Shown: positions 14,644 to 22,985, counted from the first letter of the stretch. The stretch is DNA of 24,761 nt from Deltaproteobacteria bacterium UBA4427 (GCA_002390675.1 DGPZ01000123.1:1-24761), one strand, 5' to 3'. The notes: generated from the letters alone by a model not told the origin. A program made the numbers and translations.

Positions 14644-15690
14644 GTGCCGCGTACCCCGAGGCCGATTCGACTCTCGGAACTCGCCGCATTCCTCGAGGTT
14701 CCTCTCGGCAGCGAAGGAACGGTCGAAATCGCGGGCTTTGCGTCGCTCATGGAGGCGAAGCGCGACGAACTTGTATTCGTTCGCGATCCCTCGCTTGCTC
14801 TGATGCTCGAAGCGTCTGCGGCTGAGATCGTTCTTGCGCCGCACGGCGTTGACGTCGGGCACAGAGCGGTGCTGCGCAGCGATCAGCCCGCCCACGATTT
14901 CTCGCGCCTCATGGAAGCCTTTGCTCCGCGCTGGCGCCCGGTGGAGGGGATCGCCGAAGGTGCGCATGTCGATGCGACCGCCGTCATTGACGCGACGGCC
15001 AGCGTTGAAGCGGGGGCTCGAATAGGGCCCCATTGCCGGGTCGGGGCTCGCACGGTGATCGCTGCGAATGCGACCTTGGTCGCGAATGTCGAAGTCGGCG
15101 ACGACGGCTGGATTCATTCGAACGTAGTGTTGCGCGAAGACTCTCTAGTCGGAGATCGAGTTGTCTTGCAGCCCGGCGTCGTGATCGGCGGAGATGGTTT
15201 TGGGTATGTGCCGGACGCTGCGGGGCGGCCGACGGCGATGGCGCATCGCGGCCGCGTGGTGCTCGAAGACGATGTCGAGATCGGGGCGAATACGACCGTT
15301 GATCGCGCGACCCTCGACGAGACCCGTATCCACCGTGGCGCCAAGATCGACAATCACGTCCAGATCGCACACAACTGCGATATCGGGGAAGACGTGCTCA
15401 TCGTCGCGCAATGCGGCCTCTCCGGCGGCACGATCGTCGGTGATCGCGCGATTCTGATGGCTCGCAGCTGCACGACGGGGCATCTACGAATCGGCGCAGG
15501 GGCGTTTCTCGGGGCGAATACCGGCGTGATTCGCGACGTTCCCGATGGGGCCAAAATGTTCGGGACACCCGCGCAGGAAGAGCGAGGGTGGCATCGAATG
15601 GTCGCTTCCTTGAAGCGCCTCCCCGAGCTGCTTAAACGCGTCCGCAGGCTCGAACGAATTCTTGACGCCAAGAATCCCGAGGACGATTGA
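14644..15690 (+). CDS. lpxD: UDP-3-O-acylglucosamine N-acyltransferase
   Basis: This 348-aa enzyme transfers a 3-hydroxyacyl chain from acyl-ACP to UDP-3-O-acylglucosamine, the third step of lipid A synthesis. The N-terminal uridine-binding domain (about 1-100) precedes a left-handed beta-helix of hexapeptide repeats (about 100-310). It contains the catalytic histidine H243 in DNHVQIAHNCDIG, and the LpxD-typical stretch GGDGFGYVPDAAGR. A C-terminal helix (SLKRLPELLKRVRRLERIL) closes the protein. The start GTG at 14644 is three bases after usp. The usual partners lpxA and fabZ are absent from the neighbourhood. LpxA is less likely because of the N-terminal domain and the FGYV motif. Confidence 0.95.
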   Translation: MPRTPRPIRLSELAAFLEVPLGSEGTVEIAGFASLMEAKRDELVFVRDPSLALMLEASAAEIVLAPHGVDVGHRAVLRSDQPAHDFSRLMEAFAPRWRPVEGIAEGAHVDATAVIDATASVEAGARIGPHCRVGARTVIAANATLVANVEVGDDGWIHSNVVLREDSLVGDRVVLQPGVVIGGDGFGYVPDAAGRPTAMAHRGRVVLEDDVEIGANTTVDRATLDETRIHRGAKIDNHVQIAHNCDIGEDVLIVAQCGLSGGTIVGDRAILMARSCTTGHLRIGAGAFLGANTGVIRDVPDGAKMFGTPAQEERGWHRMVASLKRLPELLKRVRRLERILDAKNPEDD

Positions 15691-15798
15691 ACTCGAGCGG
15701 TTCAATTGTGGGTTGTGTCTGATTGGATGGTCGTGGCTGGCGGTTTGACCGCTTCCGCGGGAGACTCCGGCGTGCCATTGCCCCGGAGCCCCCCGCCG

Positions 15799-16653
15799 AT
15801 GTCCGACCCGTCCGACTTTCTCGATAACTCGCCTGGTGCCAAGACGCCGGGGCGCTCGCTCGCGAAACTTCGCGCTGCCCTTTCCTCCGCGAACTCGGAT
15901 GAGGAGCTGCAGCTTCTTATCAAGGAAGTCGGCGAGGATCCGAGGATTGGCGCGCAGCAGCTCGCGAACCGCGCTCGCGGCTTGATTCAGGCCCGCGCGG
16001 CCGAGCGTAACCGCATGGCGGATCTGCTCTTCTTGCGCGACGAGCTCGTAGAGGGCGGTGTTCGTGGGATCGCAGGGATCGATGAAGTGGGTGTCGGCCC
16101 GCTGGCGGGATCTGTTGTGGCTGCGGCGGTGATCCTGCCAGAGGACTTTGCTCTTGAGGGCCTCAACGATTCGAAGAAGGTGCCAAAGGCTCGCCGAGAG
16201 CGGCTTGCGGCGGAGATTCGTGAGGTCGCAATCGGGATCGGGATCGGAGAACTCACTTCGGAAGAAATCGACCAGCGCGGGATCTACCAGGCTGCGCTCG
16301 AAGCGATGCGCCGGGCGGTCGCAAGCCTGCAGCGGGTGGCCGAGGTAGGGCACTTGTTAGTGGATGCTCGCACGGTCCCGGGAGTCGATCTACCGCAAAC
16401 GCCGATCATCAGAGGCGACTCAAAAGACGCCAGTATCGCCGCGGCATCGATCGTGGCAAAGGTCTATCGCGATGCGCAAATGGCTGCGTTAGGTGTGCGC
16501 TATCCGGCGTACGGATTTGAACGGCATATGGGATACGGCACAGCGGAGCATGTGGCTGCGCTAAAGGAATACGGCCCTTGTCCGATCCATCGACGATCCT
16601 TCGCGCCGGTCGAAGAAGCTGAGCGGCTTCATGGGGGCTCGCGGGAGTCATGA
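15799..16653 (+). CDS. rnhB: Ribonuclease HII with N-terminal extension
   Basis: This 284-aa enzyme cleaves the RNA strand of RNA-DNA hybrids and removes misincorporated ribonucleotides. Catalytic acids are D95 and E96 (GIDEVG), D189 (LVDARTVPG) and D225 (KVYRD). GDSKDASIAAASIVAK and HMGYGTAEHVAALKEYGP are typical. Residues 1-90 (DEELQLLIKEVGEDPRIGAQ and a basic helix) resemble the N-terminal region of Bacillus-type RNase HII rather than the short E. coli form. The usual GRG after DEV is GVG (98-100): the conserved arginine is valine. ATG 15799 has GGAG ten bases upstream; the frame is open to GTG 15706. The stop overlaps truD (ATGA). Confidence 0.93.
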   Translation: MSDPSDFLDNSPGAKTPGRSLAKLRAALSSANSDEELQLLIKEVGEDPRIGAQQLANRARGLIQARAAERNRMADLLFLRDELVEGGVRGIAGIDEVGVGPLAGSVVAAAVILPEDFALEGLNDSKKVPKARRERLAAEIREVAIGIGIGELTSEEIDQRGIYQAALEAMRRAVASLQRVAEVGHLLVDARTVPGVDLPQTPIIRGDSKDASIAAASIVAKVYRDAQMAALGVRYPAYGFERHMGYGTAEHVAALKEYGPCPIHRRSFAPVEEAERLHGGSRES

Positions 16654-17762
16654 GTGATGACGATACGCCCGACGAATCTGTTACTGGAGCAGTCGGTTCG
16701 CAGGCGAGAGGTGTCGCGCCCGCGCCGCTCCGTATGCGATCGACCCCAGAGGATTTTCGTGTCATCGAGGAGCCGCTCTATCCCGCGACGGGAGAAGGCA
16801 AGCACACATTCATCTTGATCGAAAAACGCGGCCGAACGACGGAGCAGGTCGCGGGAGATCTTTCTCGGGAAAGCGGTGTTTCGGGTCGAGATGTCGGTTA
16901 TGCGGGTCGGAAGGATCGCCACGCCGTCACGCAGCAATGGTTTTCGCTTGAAGGCGTCGACCCCGAGCGCGCCCTCGAGTTCGAGTTGGAAGACGCAAAG
17001 GTGCTCGAGGCCATTCGTCATGATCATAAAATTCGGACAGGCCATTTGCTGGCGAACCGCTTCGACATCGTGCTGCGTGGCGATGTGCCCCTCGATGTTG
17101 ATGCGTACATAGAGCGCGCAGCGGAATTGATTCGGCGAGGGCTGCCTAATAGATACGGGGATCAGCGTTTCGGTCGCGATGGCGACAACGCCGAGAAGGC
17201 ACGGGCGCTTCTGGCGGGCGGGCGGTTGCCGCGGGATAGGCGGAAGGCGCGCTTCCTCGTTTCGGCGCTTCAGTCGGAAGTCTTCAATGCCGTGCTTGAA
17301 GCTCGAGAAGATGCGCATGACAAAGTGATGTTAGGAGATATCGCTCGGGTAGAAGAGAGCGGCGGGCTCTTTTGGGTCGACGATGTCGAGACAGATTTGA
17401 AGCGCGCTGCGGAGTTCGAAATCAGCGCGACTGGGCCGATTTTCGGAACCAAAGTGCGCGCGCCGCGTGATGAAACGCTGGCACTTGAAATGAGCATCTG
17501 CGAACAGTTTGGCATTCCGGCGCCAGAGAACCTGTCGCTACCGCGTGGCATTAAGGCAAAAGGGACGCGGCGCCCCTTACGCATTCGGCCTCAGGATCTC
17601 GAGATTGAACCCGTGGACGAGGGGACCGGTCTGCGAGTGCGAGTCGCTTTGCCTTCAGGGAGCTATGTGACCGTGCTTCTCGACGCGCTGGTCGGTGAGG
17701 TCGAAGATGTTATGAGGGTGAAACGATTTTCTGCCGAGCCACCGGCTCTGGATGTATCCTGA
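16650..17762 (+). CDS. truD: tRNA pseudouridine(13) synthase TruD
   Basis: This 370-aa enzyme isomerises U13 of tRNA to pseudouridine. The signature YAGRKDRHAVTQQWFSL includes catalytic D89. The N-terminal STPEDFRVIEEPLY and the RYGDQRFGRDGDNAEKA segment are also family hallmarks. A TruD insertion domain follows, and the C-terminus (LPSGSYVTVLLDAL) matches the usual ending in which the last strand returns to the catalytic domain. The first 25 or so residues are acidic and probably disordered. The ATG overlaps the rnhB stop (ATGA), so lpxD-rnhB-truD probably share a transcript. Confidence 0.95.
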   Translation: MSDDDTPDESVTGAVGSQARGVAPAPLRMRSTPEDFRVIEEPLYPATGEGKHTFILIEKRGRTTEQVAGDLSRESGVSGRDVGYAGRKDRHAVTQQWFSLEGVDPERALEFELEDAKVLEAIRHDHKIRTGHLLANRFDIVLRGDVPLDVDAYIERAAELIRRGLPNRYGDQRFGRDGDNAEKARALLAGGRLPRDRRKARFLVSALQSEVFNAVLEAREDAHDKVMLGDIARVEESGGLFWVDDVETDLKRAAEFEISATGPIFGTKVRAPRDETLALEMSICEQFGIPAPENLSLPRGIKAKGTRRPLRIRPQDLEIEPVDEGTGLRVRVALPSGSYVTVLLDALVGEVEDVMRVKRFSAEPPALDVS

Positions 17763-17816
17763 ACCTCGCACCGGCCGAAACTTTTGTTTCCAGGCCAAAT
17801 CAGGGAGACCGAAAAT

Positions 17817-18773
17817 ATGAAGATCGCTTCCTCTGTGACTGAGTTGATCGGCGGCACGCCTTTGGTGAGGCTCAATCGTGTCGTCGGAGATTGTCACGCC
17901 ACGATTCTCGGAAAGCTCGAATCAGCCAACCCCGGAAATAGTGTGAAGGACCGGATCGGGCTGGCGATGATCGAGGCCGCCGAGAAGGCGGGAGATCTCG
18001 TGCCTGGTCAATCGACGATCGTAGAGCCGACCTCCGGCAACACGGGGATCGCGCTGGCCCTTGTCGCGGCCACGAAGGGTTACCCTTGTGTGATTATTAT
18101 GCCCGACACCATGAGTCCCGAACGCCGCGCGACGATGCGTGCTTTCGGCGCCAAGATCATTTTGACCGATGGCTCGAATGGGATGCGTGGCGCAGTTGAG
18201 CGTGCGACCGAGGTGGCGAGTCAAATCGAGAATGCCTTCATGCCGCAGCAATTTCGGAATCCTGCGAATCCCGAAATGCATTTCAACACGACGGCCAGGG
18301 AATTATGGGACGACACCGACGGCATGATCGATGCGCTCGTTGCAGGCGTCGGGACCGGCGGCACCATTACGGGCGTCGCGCGCTACATCAAACCGAAGAA
18401 GGCCGGTTTTCGCGCGATAGCGGTTGAGCCCGAGGACAGCCCGATCCTCTCAGGTGGCGCCCCTGGTCCGCATAGAATTCAGGGCATCGGGCCTGGCTTC
18501 GTGCCGGATGTACTCGAGACATCTATTCTCGATGGTGTTGTTAAGGTGTCGAATGACTCGGCGGTTTCGATGGCGCGCCGACTGGCGGCGGAAGAGGGAC
18601 TATTAGTTGGAATCTCCGCTGGGGCGAATGTTCAGGCAGCGATCGATTATGGATCGCGGCCGGAGAATAAAGGCAAGACGATCGTGACGATTCTGTGTGA
18701 TTTCGGTGAGCGCTATATTCAGACTGTTCTCTTCGATGCACTTCGTTATGACGGCAGTGACAAGATCGACTAA
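17817..18773 (+). CDS. cysK: Cysteine synthase A (O-acetylserine sulfhydrylase)
   Basis: This 318-aa PLP enzyme makes cysteine from O-acetylserine and sulfide. The cofactor lysine is K44 in NPGNSVKDRIG. The substrate loop EPTSGNTGIALAL and the phosphate-binding glycine loop GVGTGGTITGVARYIK are both present. Length and the C-terminal region (GISAGANVQAAIDY, then CDFGERYIQTVLF) fit CysK. The ATG at 17817 has GGGAGA at 17803-17808; the frame is open 33 bases further upstream without homology. The carbonic anhydrase homologue starts two bases after the stop. CysM or cystathionine beta-synthase are possible alternatives, but motifs favour CysK. Confidence 0.94.
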   Translation: MKIASSVTELIGGTPLVRLNRVVGDCHATILGKLESANPGNSVKDRIGLAMIEAAEKAGDLVPGQSTIVEPTSGNTGIALALVAATKGYPCVIIMPDTMSPERRATMRAFGAKIILTDGSNGMRGAVERATEVASQIENAFMPQQFRNPANPEMHFNTTARELWDDTDGMIDALVAGVGTGGTITGVARYIKPKKAGFRAIAVEPEDSPILSGGAPGPHRIQGIGPGFVPDVLETSILDGVVKVSNDSAVSMARRLAAEEGLLVGISAGANVQAAIDYGSRPENKGKTIVTILCDFGERYIQTVLFDALRYDGSDKID

Positions 18774-18775
18774 CG

Positions 18776-19342
18776 ATGACTTCGCCTCCGACTGATATGG
18801 GTCTTCGCTATCCCGGCGCGATCGTGCGTACTTTTGGTGATCTTTCTCCACGGATCGATCCTTCGGTGTGGATCGCTCCAGGTGCCACAGTTGTTGGAGA
18901 TGTTGAGATCGGCGCCGACTCAAGCGTGTTCTATGGCTCGGTCCTGCGCGGCGACGTCCACCACATACGAATTGGGGCGCGGACGAACATTCAAGATCAG
19001 GCGACCTTGCATGTGACTGAGGGTCGCTTTCCTACACTGCTAGAAGACGACATTACTGTCGGTCATGGGGCGGTGGTACACGGTTGCTGTGTCAAAAGCG
19101 GCACACTTATCGGCATCGGGTCCGTGATATTAGACGGCGCACAGATCGGCGAGAATGCACTCGTCGCTGCTGGCGCGGTCGTGCGTCCAGGCCAGGTCGT
19201 CGAATCCGGGATGCTGGTCGCAGGAATCCCCGCAAAGCCGATCCGGCAACTTTCAGAAGACGAGATCGAGCTGCAGAGAGCGCGAACTCTTCGCTACGTA
19301 GATACGGCCCGCGGGCATGCCGCTTCTAGAGACGTCGAATAG
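18776..19342 (+). CDS. Gamma carbonic anhydrase family hexapeptide protein
   Basis: This 188-aa trimeric left-handed beta-helix protein carries the gamma-CA signature SVLRGDVHHIRIGARTNIQD and the three metal-ligand histidines H79 (LHVT), H97 and H102 (VGHGAVVHGC), with the five-residue spacing of Cam-type enzymes. A C-terminal helix follows AGIPAKPIRQL. Many bacterial members show weak or no carbonic anhydrase activity, so the function is uncertain. Its position two bases after cysK raises the idea of a serine acetyltransferase, also a hexapeptide protein, but the intact histidine triad and RGD motif point to gamma-CA. Confidence 0.88.
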   Translation: MTSPPTDMGLRYPGAIVRTFGDLSPRIDPSVWIAPGATVVGDVEIGADSSVFYGSVLRGDVHHIRIGARTNIQDQATLHVTEGRFPTLLEDDITVGHGAVVHGCCVKSGTLIGIGSVILDGAQIGENALVAAGAVVRPGQVVESGMLVAGIPAKPIRQLSEDEIELQRARTLRYVDTARGHAASRDVE

Positions 19343-19450
19343 ATCTTTCGGGAAACGCCAAAAAATTCGAATCGGGCCTTCAAGGCGCCTACTCTGGCTC
19401 TCGTGCCGCTCAACGAGGTGCACCTAGTCTTGTTTTTTGCCTGGCTCGCC

Positions 19451-19492
19451 TTGAATTATCTCGGGATGGCGAGACAATGCGTATATGTCTCG
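19451..19492 (+). promoter_or_regulatory. Candidate tetR promoter with palindromic operator over the start codon
   Basis: The arms CGAGACA (19470-19476) and TGTCTCG (19486-19492) are perfect inverted repeats separated by nine bases, a 23-bp site sized like TetR-family operators. It covers a GACAAT -10-like hexamer (19473-19478), which lies 16 bases after TTGAAT (19451-19456), and includes the ATG at 19485. A second nested palindrome, GTCTCGAGAC (19487-19496), shares its right side. Confidence 0.5.
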
Positions 19493-20165
19493 AGACCAAA
19501 AAAAGGCTGAGAGTCGTCGGCGCATCCTTGAAGCAGCCCGCGATGTTTTCTTCCGCGACGGATTCATGCGTGCGAACCTCGACGAAATGGCTGATAAAGC
19601 CGGCGTCGCCAAAGGGACGCTATACCGATATTTTGAGAGCAAGGCCGATCTCTACGTTGCGGTCCTGACGAACAATCATTCGATCTTTCGGGATCTAATG
19701 GTGCAGGCTGGCGAGCAGGGCGACACGGCACTTGAACGAATGCGCTCGATCGCCAAGTTCTATTTCGATCACTGGCTCAACCACCCGGACTATTTTCAGA
19801 TCTTCTGGGCCGTCGATAACGAGAGCGTGATCGGCGATCTGCCGAGAGACGTAATCGAGAAGATAGCGGATTTTTGGGAAGTGAATCTTGAGGTGACCCA
19901 CGGCGTTCTGGTCTTCGGCGTCGAGAACGGCGAGTTCGTTGAGTGTGACACGTGGGAGGTCGCAACGATTCTGTGGTCGGTTGCGAATAGCTTGATCGAA
20001 TCAGACAACACGAAGGCGCGGCGCCAGATTCGTCGTCGCCCCCTCGAGCCGCTCTACATGCATGCCGTCGACACGATCGTGCGTGGCATTCTGGTCGACC
20101 CGACTCGGGTCGAGCTCGCCAAGCCAAGCGAGCCGAGGAAAAGCACGCTCGTCAAAATGAGCTGA
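19485..20165 (+). CDS. TetR/AcrR family transcriptional regulator
   Basis: This 226-aa protein has the TetR N-terminal DNA-binding domain: RRRILEAARDVFFRDGFMRANLDEMADKAGVAKGTLYRYFESKADLY (about 11-57), including the helix-turn-helix. The C-terminal domain has an aromatic ligand-binding segment (FYFDHWLNHPDYFQIFWAV, about 88-106), which suggests a hydrophobic ligand. The basic tail after about residue 205 looks disordered. The ATG at 19485 has no ribosome binding site, is seven bases after a -10-like hexamer, and lies within a palindrome, so autorepression with a leaderless message is plausible. Its target is not obvious, since neighbours are a gamma-CA gene and polA. Confidence 0.92.
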   Translation: MSRDQKKAESRRRILEAARDVFFRDGFMRANLDEMADKAGVAKGTLYRYFESKADLYVAVLTNNHSIFRDLMVQAGEQGDTALERMRSIAKFYFDHWLNHPDYFQIFWAVDNESVIGDLPRDVIEKIADFWEVNLEVTHGVLVFGVENGEFVECDTWEVATILWSVANSLIESDNTKARRQIRRRPLEPLYMHAVDTIVRGILVDPTRVELAKPSEPRKSTLVKMS

Positions 20166-20264
20166 AGGTCAGACCCCGCGGTAGCTTTCGGGGGCCGCCC
20201 GACTCATGGGCCACCAAACCGTCGACAAGCCAGACCTCGACTGATGGCACTCGCTCAATCGGTG

Positions 20265-20270
20265 TAAGCT
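20265..20270 (+). promoter_or_regulatory. Possible -10 box (TAAGCT) of polA
   Basis: TAAGCT ends seven bases before the polA GTG, so transcription from it would start on the initiation codon. No good -35 hexamer or ribosome binding site is visible. The 111-bp gap between tetR and polA shows nothing else. Confidence 0.27.
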
Positions 20271-20276
20271 CGCCGG

Positions 20277-22985
20277 GTGACTGCCTCCTCCGACCTAAAA
20301 CGACTCGTTGTGATAGATGGCGCGAACGCCATCTATCGCGCTTTCTTTGCTATCCCGAACCTGCGTGCGCCCGATGGGACGCCAACGAATGCCGCCTACG
20401 GTTTCGTCACGATGCTGACGAAAGTGCTGCGCGAAGAACGGCCGACGCATGTAGCCGTCGCTAACGACCCGAAGGGCGGTAGCTTTCGCAAGCGGCTCTA
20501 CCCCGAGTACAAGGCGGGGCGCGACAAGCAGCCCGAAGATTTGACCGTTCAGTTTCCTATGGTGGCTGAGCTTTGTGCAGCTTTCGGTGTGCCTATGGTC
20601 GAGGTCGCAGATTTTGAAGCGGACGACGTGATCGCGACGCTCGTTGAGACGGCCCCGGCGGAATCGGAAGTCTGCATCATCTCGACGGACAAAGATCTGA
20701 TGCAGCTCATACGTCCGGGCGTGGTGCTACTCGATAGCGGCAAGGGTCGACGAGTGGACGAAGCGGCGGTCGAGGCGCGCTTCGGTGTGCCGGTCGCTCA
20801 GCTACTTGATATGCGCTCGTTAGTTGGAGATCCGAGCGACAATATTCCCGGCGTGAAGGGAATCGGCGAGAAGGGTGCAGCGAAGCTGATCCTGGAATAC
20901 GGAACGCTGGACGCTTTGATCGCGGCGGCGGATGACATAAAGGCGAAAAAGGCGCGTGAAGGTCTGCAGCAGCACGCAGACGACGCCCGGCTTTCGAAGG
21001 AGTTGTCGACTCTTCGCGGAGACGTTCCCATCGACCCGGGCTGGGCTGGTCTCGAAGTGACTGCACCCAATACGGGGTTGCTGCGGGAGCTGTATACGAA
21101 GCTCGGGTTTACCCGTTTGCTCGATACTTTGGATGTGCCCGCCGAGGGATCGGAGGAGCGGATTGCTGAAGGAGCGAGCACGGATGTCGCGGTCGCCTGC
21201 ATCAAGGATGATGCCGATCTCGCCCCTCTGGGTAAGGCGCTTGCAAAAGCGGGCCGCATAACACTCCACCCCGTGATCGAGGGGGGCACTGCTGTATCGC
21301 GTCGCCTGCTCGGGCTCGCGATTGCCGCAGAGGACAGTGCGGCGAGCTACCTGATGGTAGCGGGGGAAGGACTTCTCGATCGCGAAGGCGTCTCCGAGAA
21401 GGGTGTCACGACGTTTCTAGCGCAACTATTCGAGTCGGATAACGCGCCGAGCTGGATCGGTTTCGATACGAAGAATATTCAGAGCCTGTTCGCGGAGCGT
21501 GATTACGTATTGCCTCTGCCGGCAATCGATATAGAGATCGCCGCGCATATGTTGGATTCCACCGGCGCACATCAACTGCCGCCACTGGCGATCGAATACC
21601 TTGGCCGCTCTTTGCGGTCCTGGGAGGATATTGCGGGACGGGGTGCCAAGGCCAAGACCGTTGAAGACTTGGGCGTCGAGCTGGTGTCAGAGTGGGCGGG
21701 CGAGCAGGCGGCGAGCGTCTTCGCGTTGTCCAAGGTGATGGAAGATCGTTTAGCAAAGGATGAACTCACGCCGCTCTTCGCTGATGTCGAGTTGCCGCTT
21801 ACTGCGGTGTTGTCGCGGATGGAGCGCGCGGGCGTTCGGATCGACGAAGGACATCTCTCGAACCTTTCGGCCGAATACGAGAAGGATCTCGCTGTCCTCG
21901 AGAAGGAAATCTATGAACTCGCGGGCGAAGAGTTTCTGGTGAGCAGTCCGAAGCAGCTGCAGGTCATCCTCTTCGAGAAACTCGGGCTGCCGATCCTCAA
22001 GAAGACGAAGACGGGATATTCGACCGCCGAAAACGTGCTGGAACAGCTCACGGAACATCATGCTTTGCCCGGGAAGATTCTGGCCTGGCGAAAATTGTCG
22101 AAGTTGAAGAGCACGTACATCGATGCGCTCCCGCCTTTGGTGAACGAACGAACAGGGCGGATTCATCCGAGCTTCCATCAGCTCGGTGCGGCGACCGGTC
22201 GGTTGTCCGCCTCAAGTCCGAATGTTCAAAATATCCCAATCCGTGGGAGCGAAGGCGCGCGGATTCGTGAGGCATTCATCCCCGCCGACGGTCGGGTGTT
22301 GGTCTCCGCGGATTATTCCCAGGTCGAATTGCGCATCGTTGCCCATTACTCGGGCGACACGTCATTGATCGAGGCGTTCCGGGACGGAGACGATATCCAT
22401 CGCCGCACCGCTGCAGAAGTTGCTGGCATTCCCCAAGAGGAAGTCACCGACGACCAGCGCGCCCGCGCGAAGGCCGTGAATTTCGGGATCATCTACGGCT
22501 CGTCAGCATTCGGCTTGTCCCAGCAGCTGGGAATCGCCGCGGGAGAGGCCCAGGAGACGATTGACGCCTATTTCAAGCGGTACGACGGCGTCCGGCGCTT
22601 TTTGGACGAAACGACCGCTCAGGCGAAGGAAGACGGCTTCGTGCGGACCTGGATGGGCCGGCGGCGCTACCTCCCGGACCTTGGCTCCCGGAACCGAATG
22701 CTTCGGCAGGCGGCGGAGCGGATGGCCACGAATACGGTGATCCAGGGGACGGCCGCAGATTTGATCAAGAAGGCGATGGTGGACGTGGACCGAGGGCTGG
22801 TCGAGAGAGGCCTAGCGGCGACGATGATCCTGCAGGTCCACGATGAACTGGTCTTTGAGACGAGCGAAGCCGAGCGTGAGGCGATATCAGCGCTCGTGCG
22901 AGAGAAAATGGAAGGGGTCGCAGAACTGTCGGTCCCACTGACCGTCGACCTTGGTCTCGGCCGGAATTGGCGCGAAGCACATTGA
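20277..22985 (+). CDS. polA: DNA polymerase I
   Basis: This 902-aa repair and Okazaki-processing polymerase has three regions. The 5' nuclease (about 1-290) shows VIDGANAIYRAFFAI, FEADDVIATL and VGDPSDNIPGVKGIGEKGA. The middle exonuclease-like domain (about 300-490) has lost its acidic catalytic residues. The polymerase domain (about 495-902) has motif A DYSQVELRI (D679), motif B RAKAVNFGIIYG (K732) and motif C QVHDELVFE (H855, D856, E857). It ends GLGRNWREAH, as is usual. The start is GTG 20277, ten codons before the first beta strand. It lacks a ribosome binding site and follows a -10-like TAAGCT by seven bases. Confidence 0.97.
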   Translation: MTASSDLKRLVVIDGANAIYRAFFAIPNLRAPDGTPTNAAYGFVTMLTKVLREERPTHVAVANDPKGGSFRKRLYPEYKAGRDKQPEDLTVQFPMVAELCAAFGVPMVEVADFEADDVIATLVETAPAESEVCIISTDKDLMQLIRPGVVLLDSGKGRRVDEAAVEARFGVPVAQLLDMRSLVGDPSDNIPGVKGIGEKGAAKLILEYGTLDALIAAADDIKAKKAREGLQQHADDARLSKELSTLRGDVPIDPGWAGLEVTAPNTGLLRELYTKLGFTRLLDTLDVPAEGSEERIAEGASTDVAVACIKDDADLAPLGKALAKAGRITLHPVIEGGTAVSRRLLGLAIAAEDSAASYLMVAGEGLLDREGVSEKGVTTFLAQLFESDNAPSWIGFDTKNIQSLFAERDYVLPLPAIDIEIAAHMLDSTGAHQLPPLAIEYLGRSLRSWEDIAGRGAKAKTVEDLGVELVSEWAGEQAASVFALSKVMEDRLAKDELTPLFADVELPLTAVLSRMERAGVRIDEGHLSNLSAEYEKDLAVLEKEIYELAGEEFLVSSPKQLQVILFEKLGLPILKKTKTGYSTAENVLEQLTEHHALPGKILAWRKLSKLKSTYIDALPPLVNERTGRIHPSFHQLGAATGRLSASSPNVQNIPIRGSEGARIREAFIPADGRVLVSADYSQVELRIVAHYSGDTSLIEAFRDGDDIHRRTAAEVAGIPQEEVTDDQRARAKAVNFGIIYGSSAFGLSQQLGIAAGEAQETIDAYFKRYDGVRRFLDETTAQAKEDGFVRTWMGRRRYLPDLGSRNRMLRQAAERMATNTVIQGTAADLIKKAMVDVDRGLVERGLAATMILQVHDELVFETSEAEREAISALVREKMEGVAELSVPLTVDLGLGRNWREAH

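Noticed and set aside
18776..19342. Serine acetyltransferase (CysE) because it follows cysK
   Set aside because: The gamma-CA signature with three spaced histidines is present and the alpha-helical N-terminal domain of CysE is absent.
19416..19438. AGGTGCACCT palindrome followed by a T-run, as a terminator of the cysK unit
   Set aside because: The palindrome has no loop and the flanking stems are at most four base pairs, so a stable terminator hairpin cannot be supported, although the T-run is suggestive.
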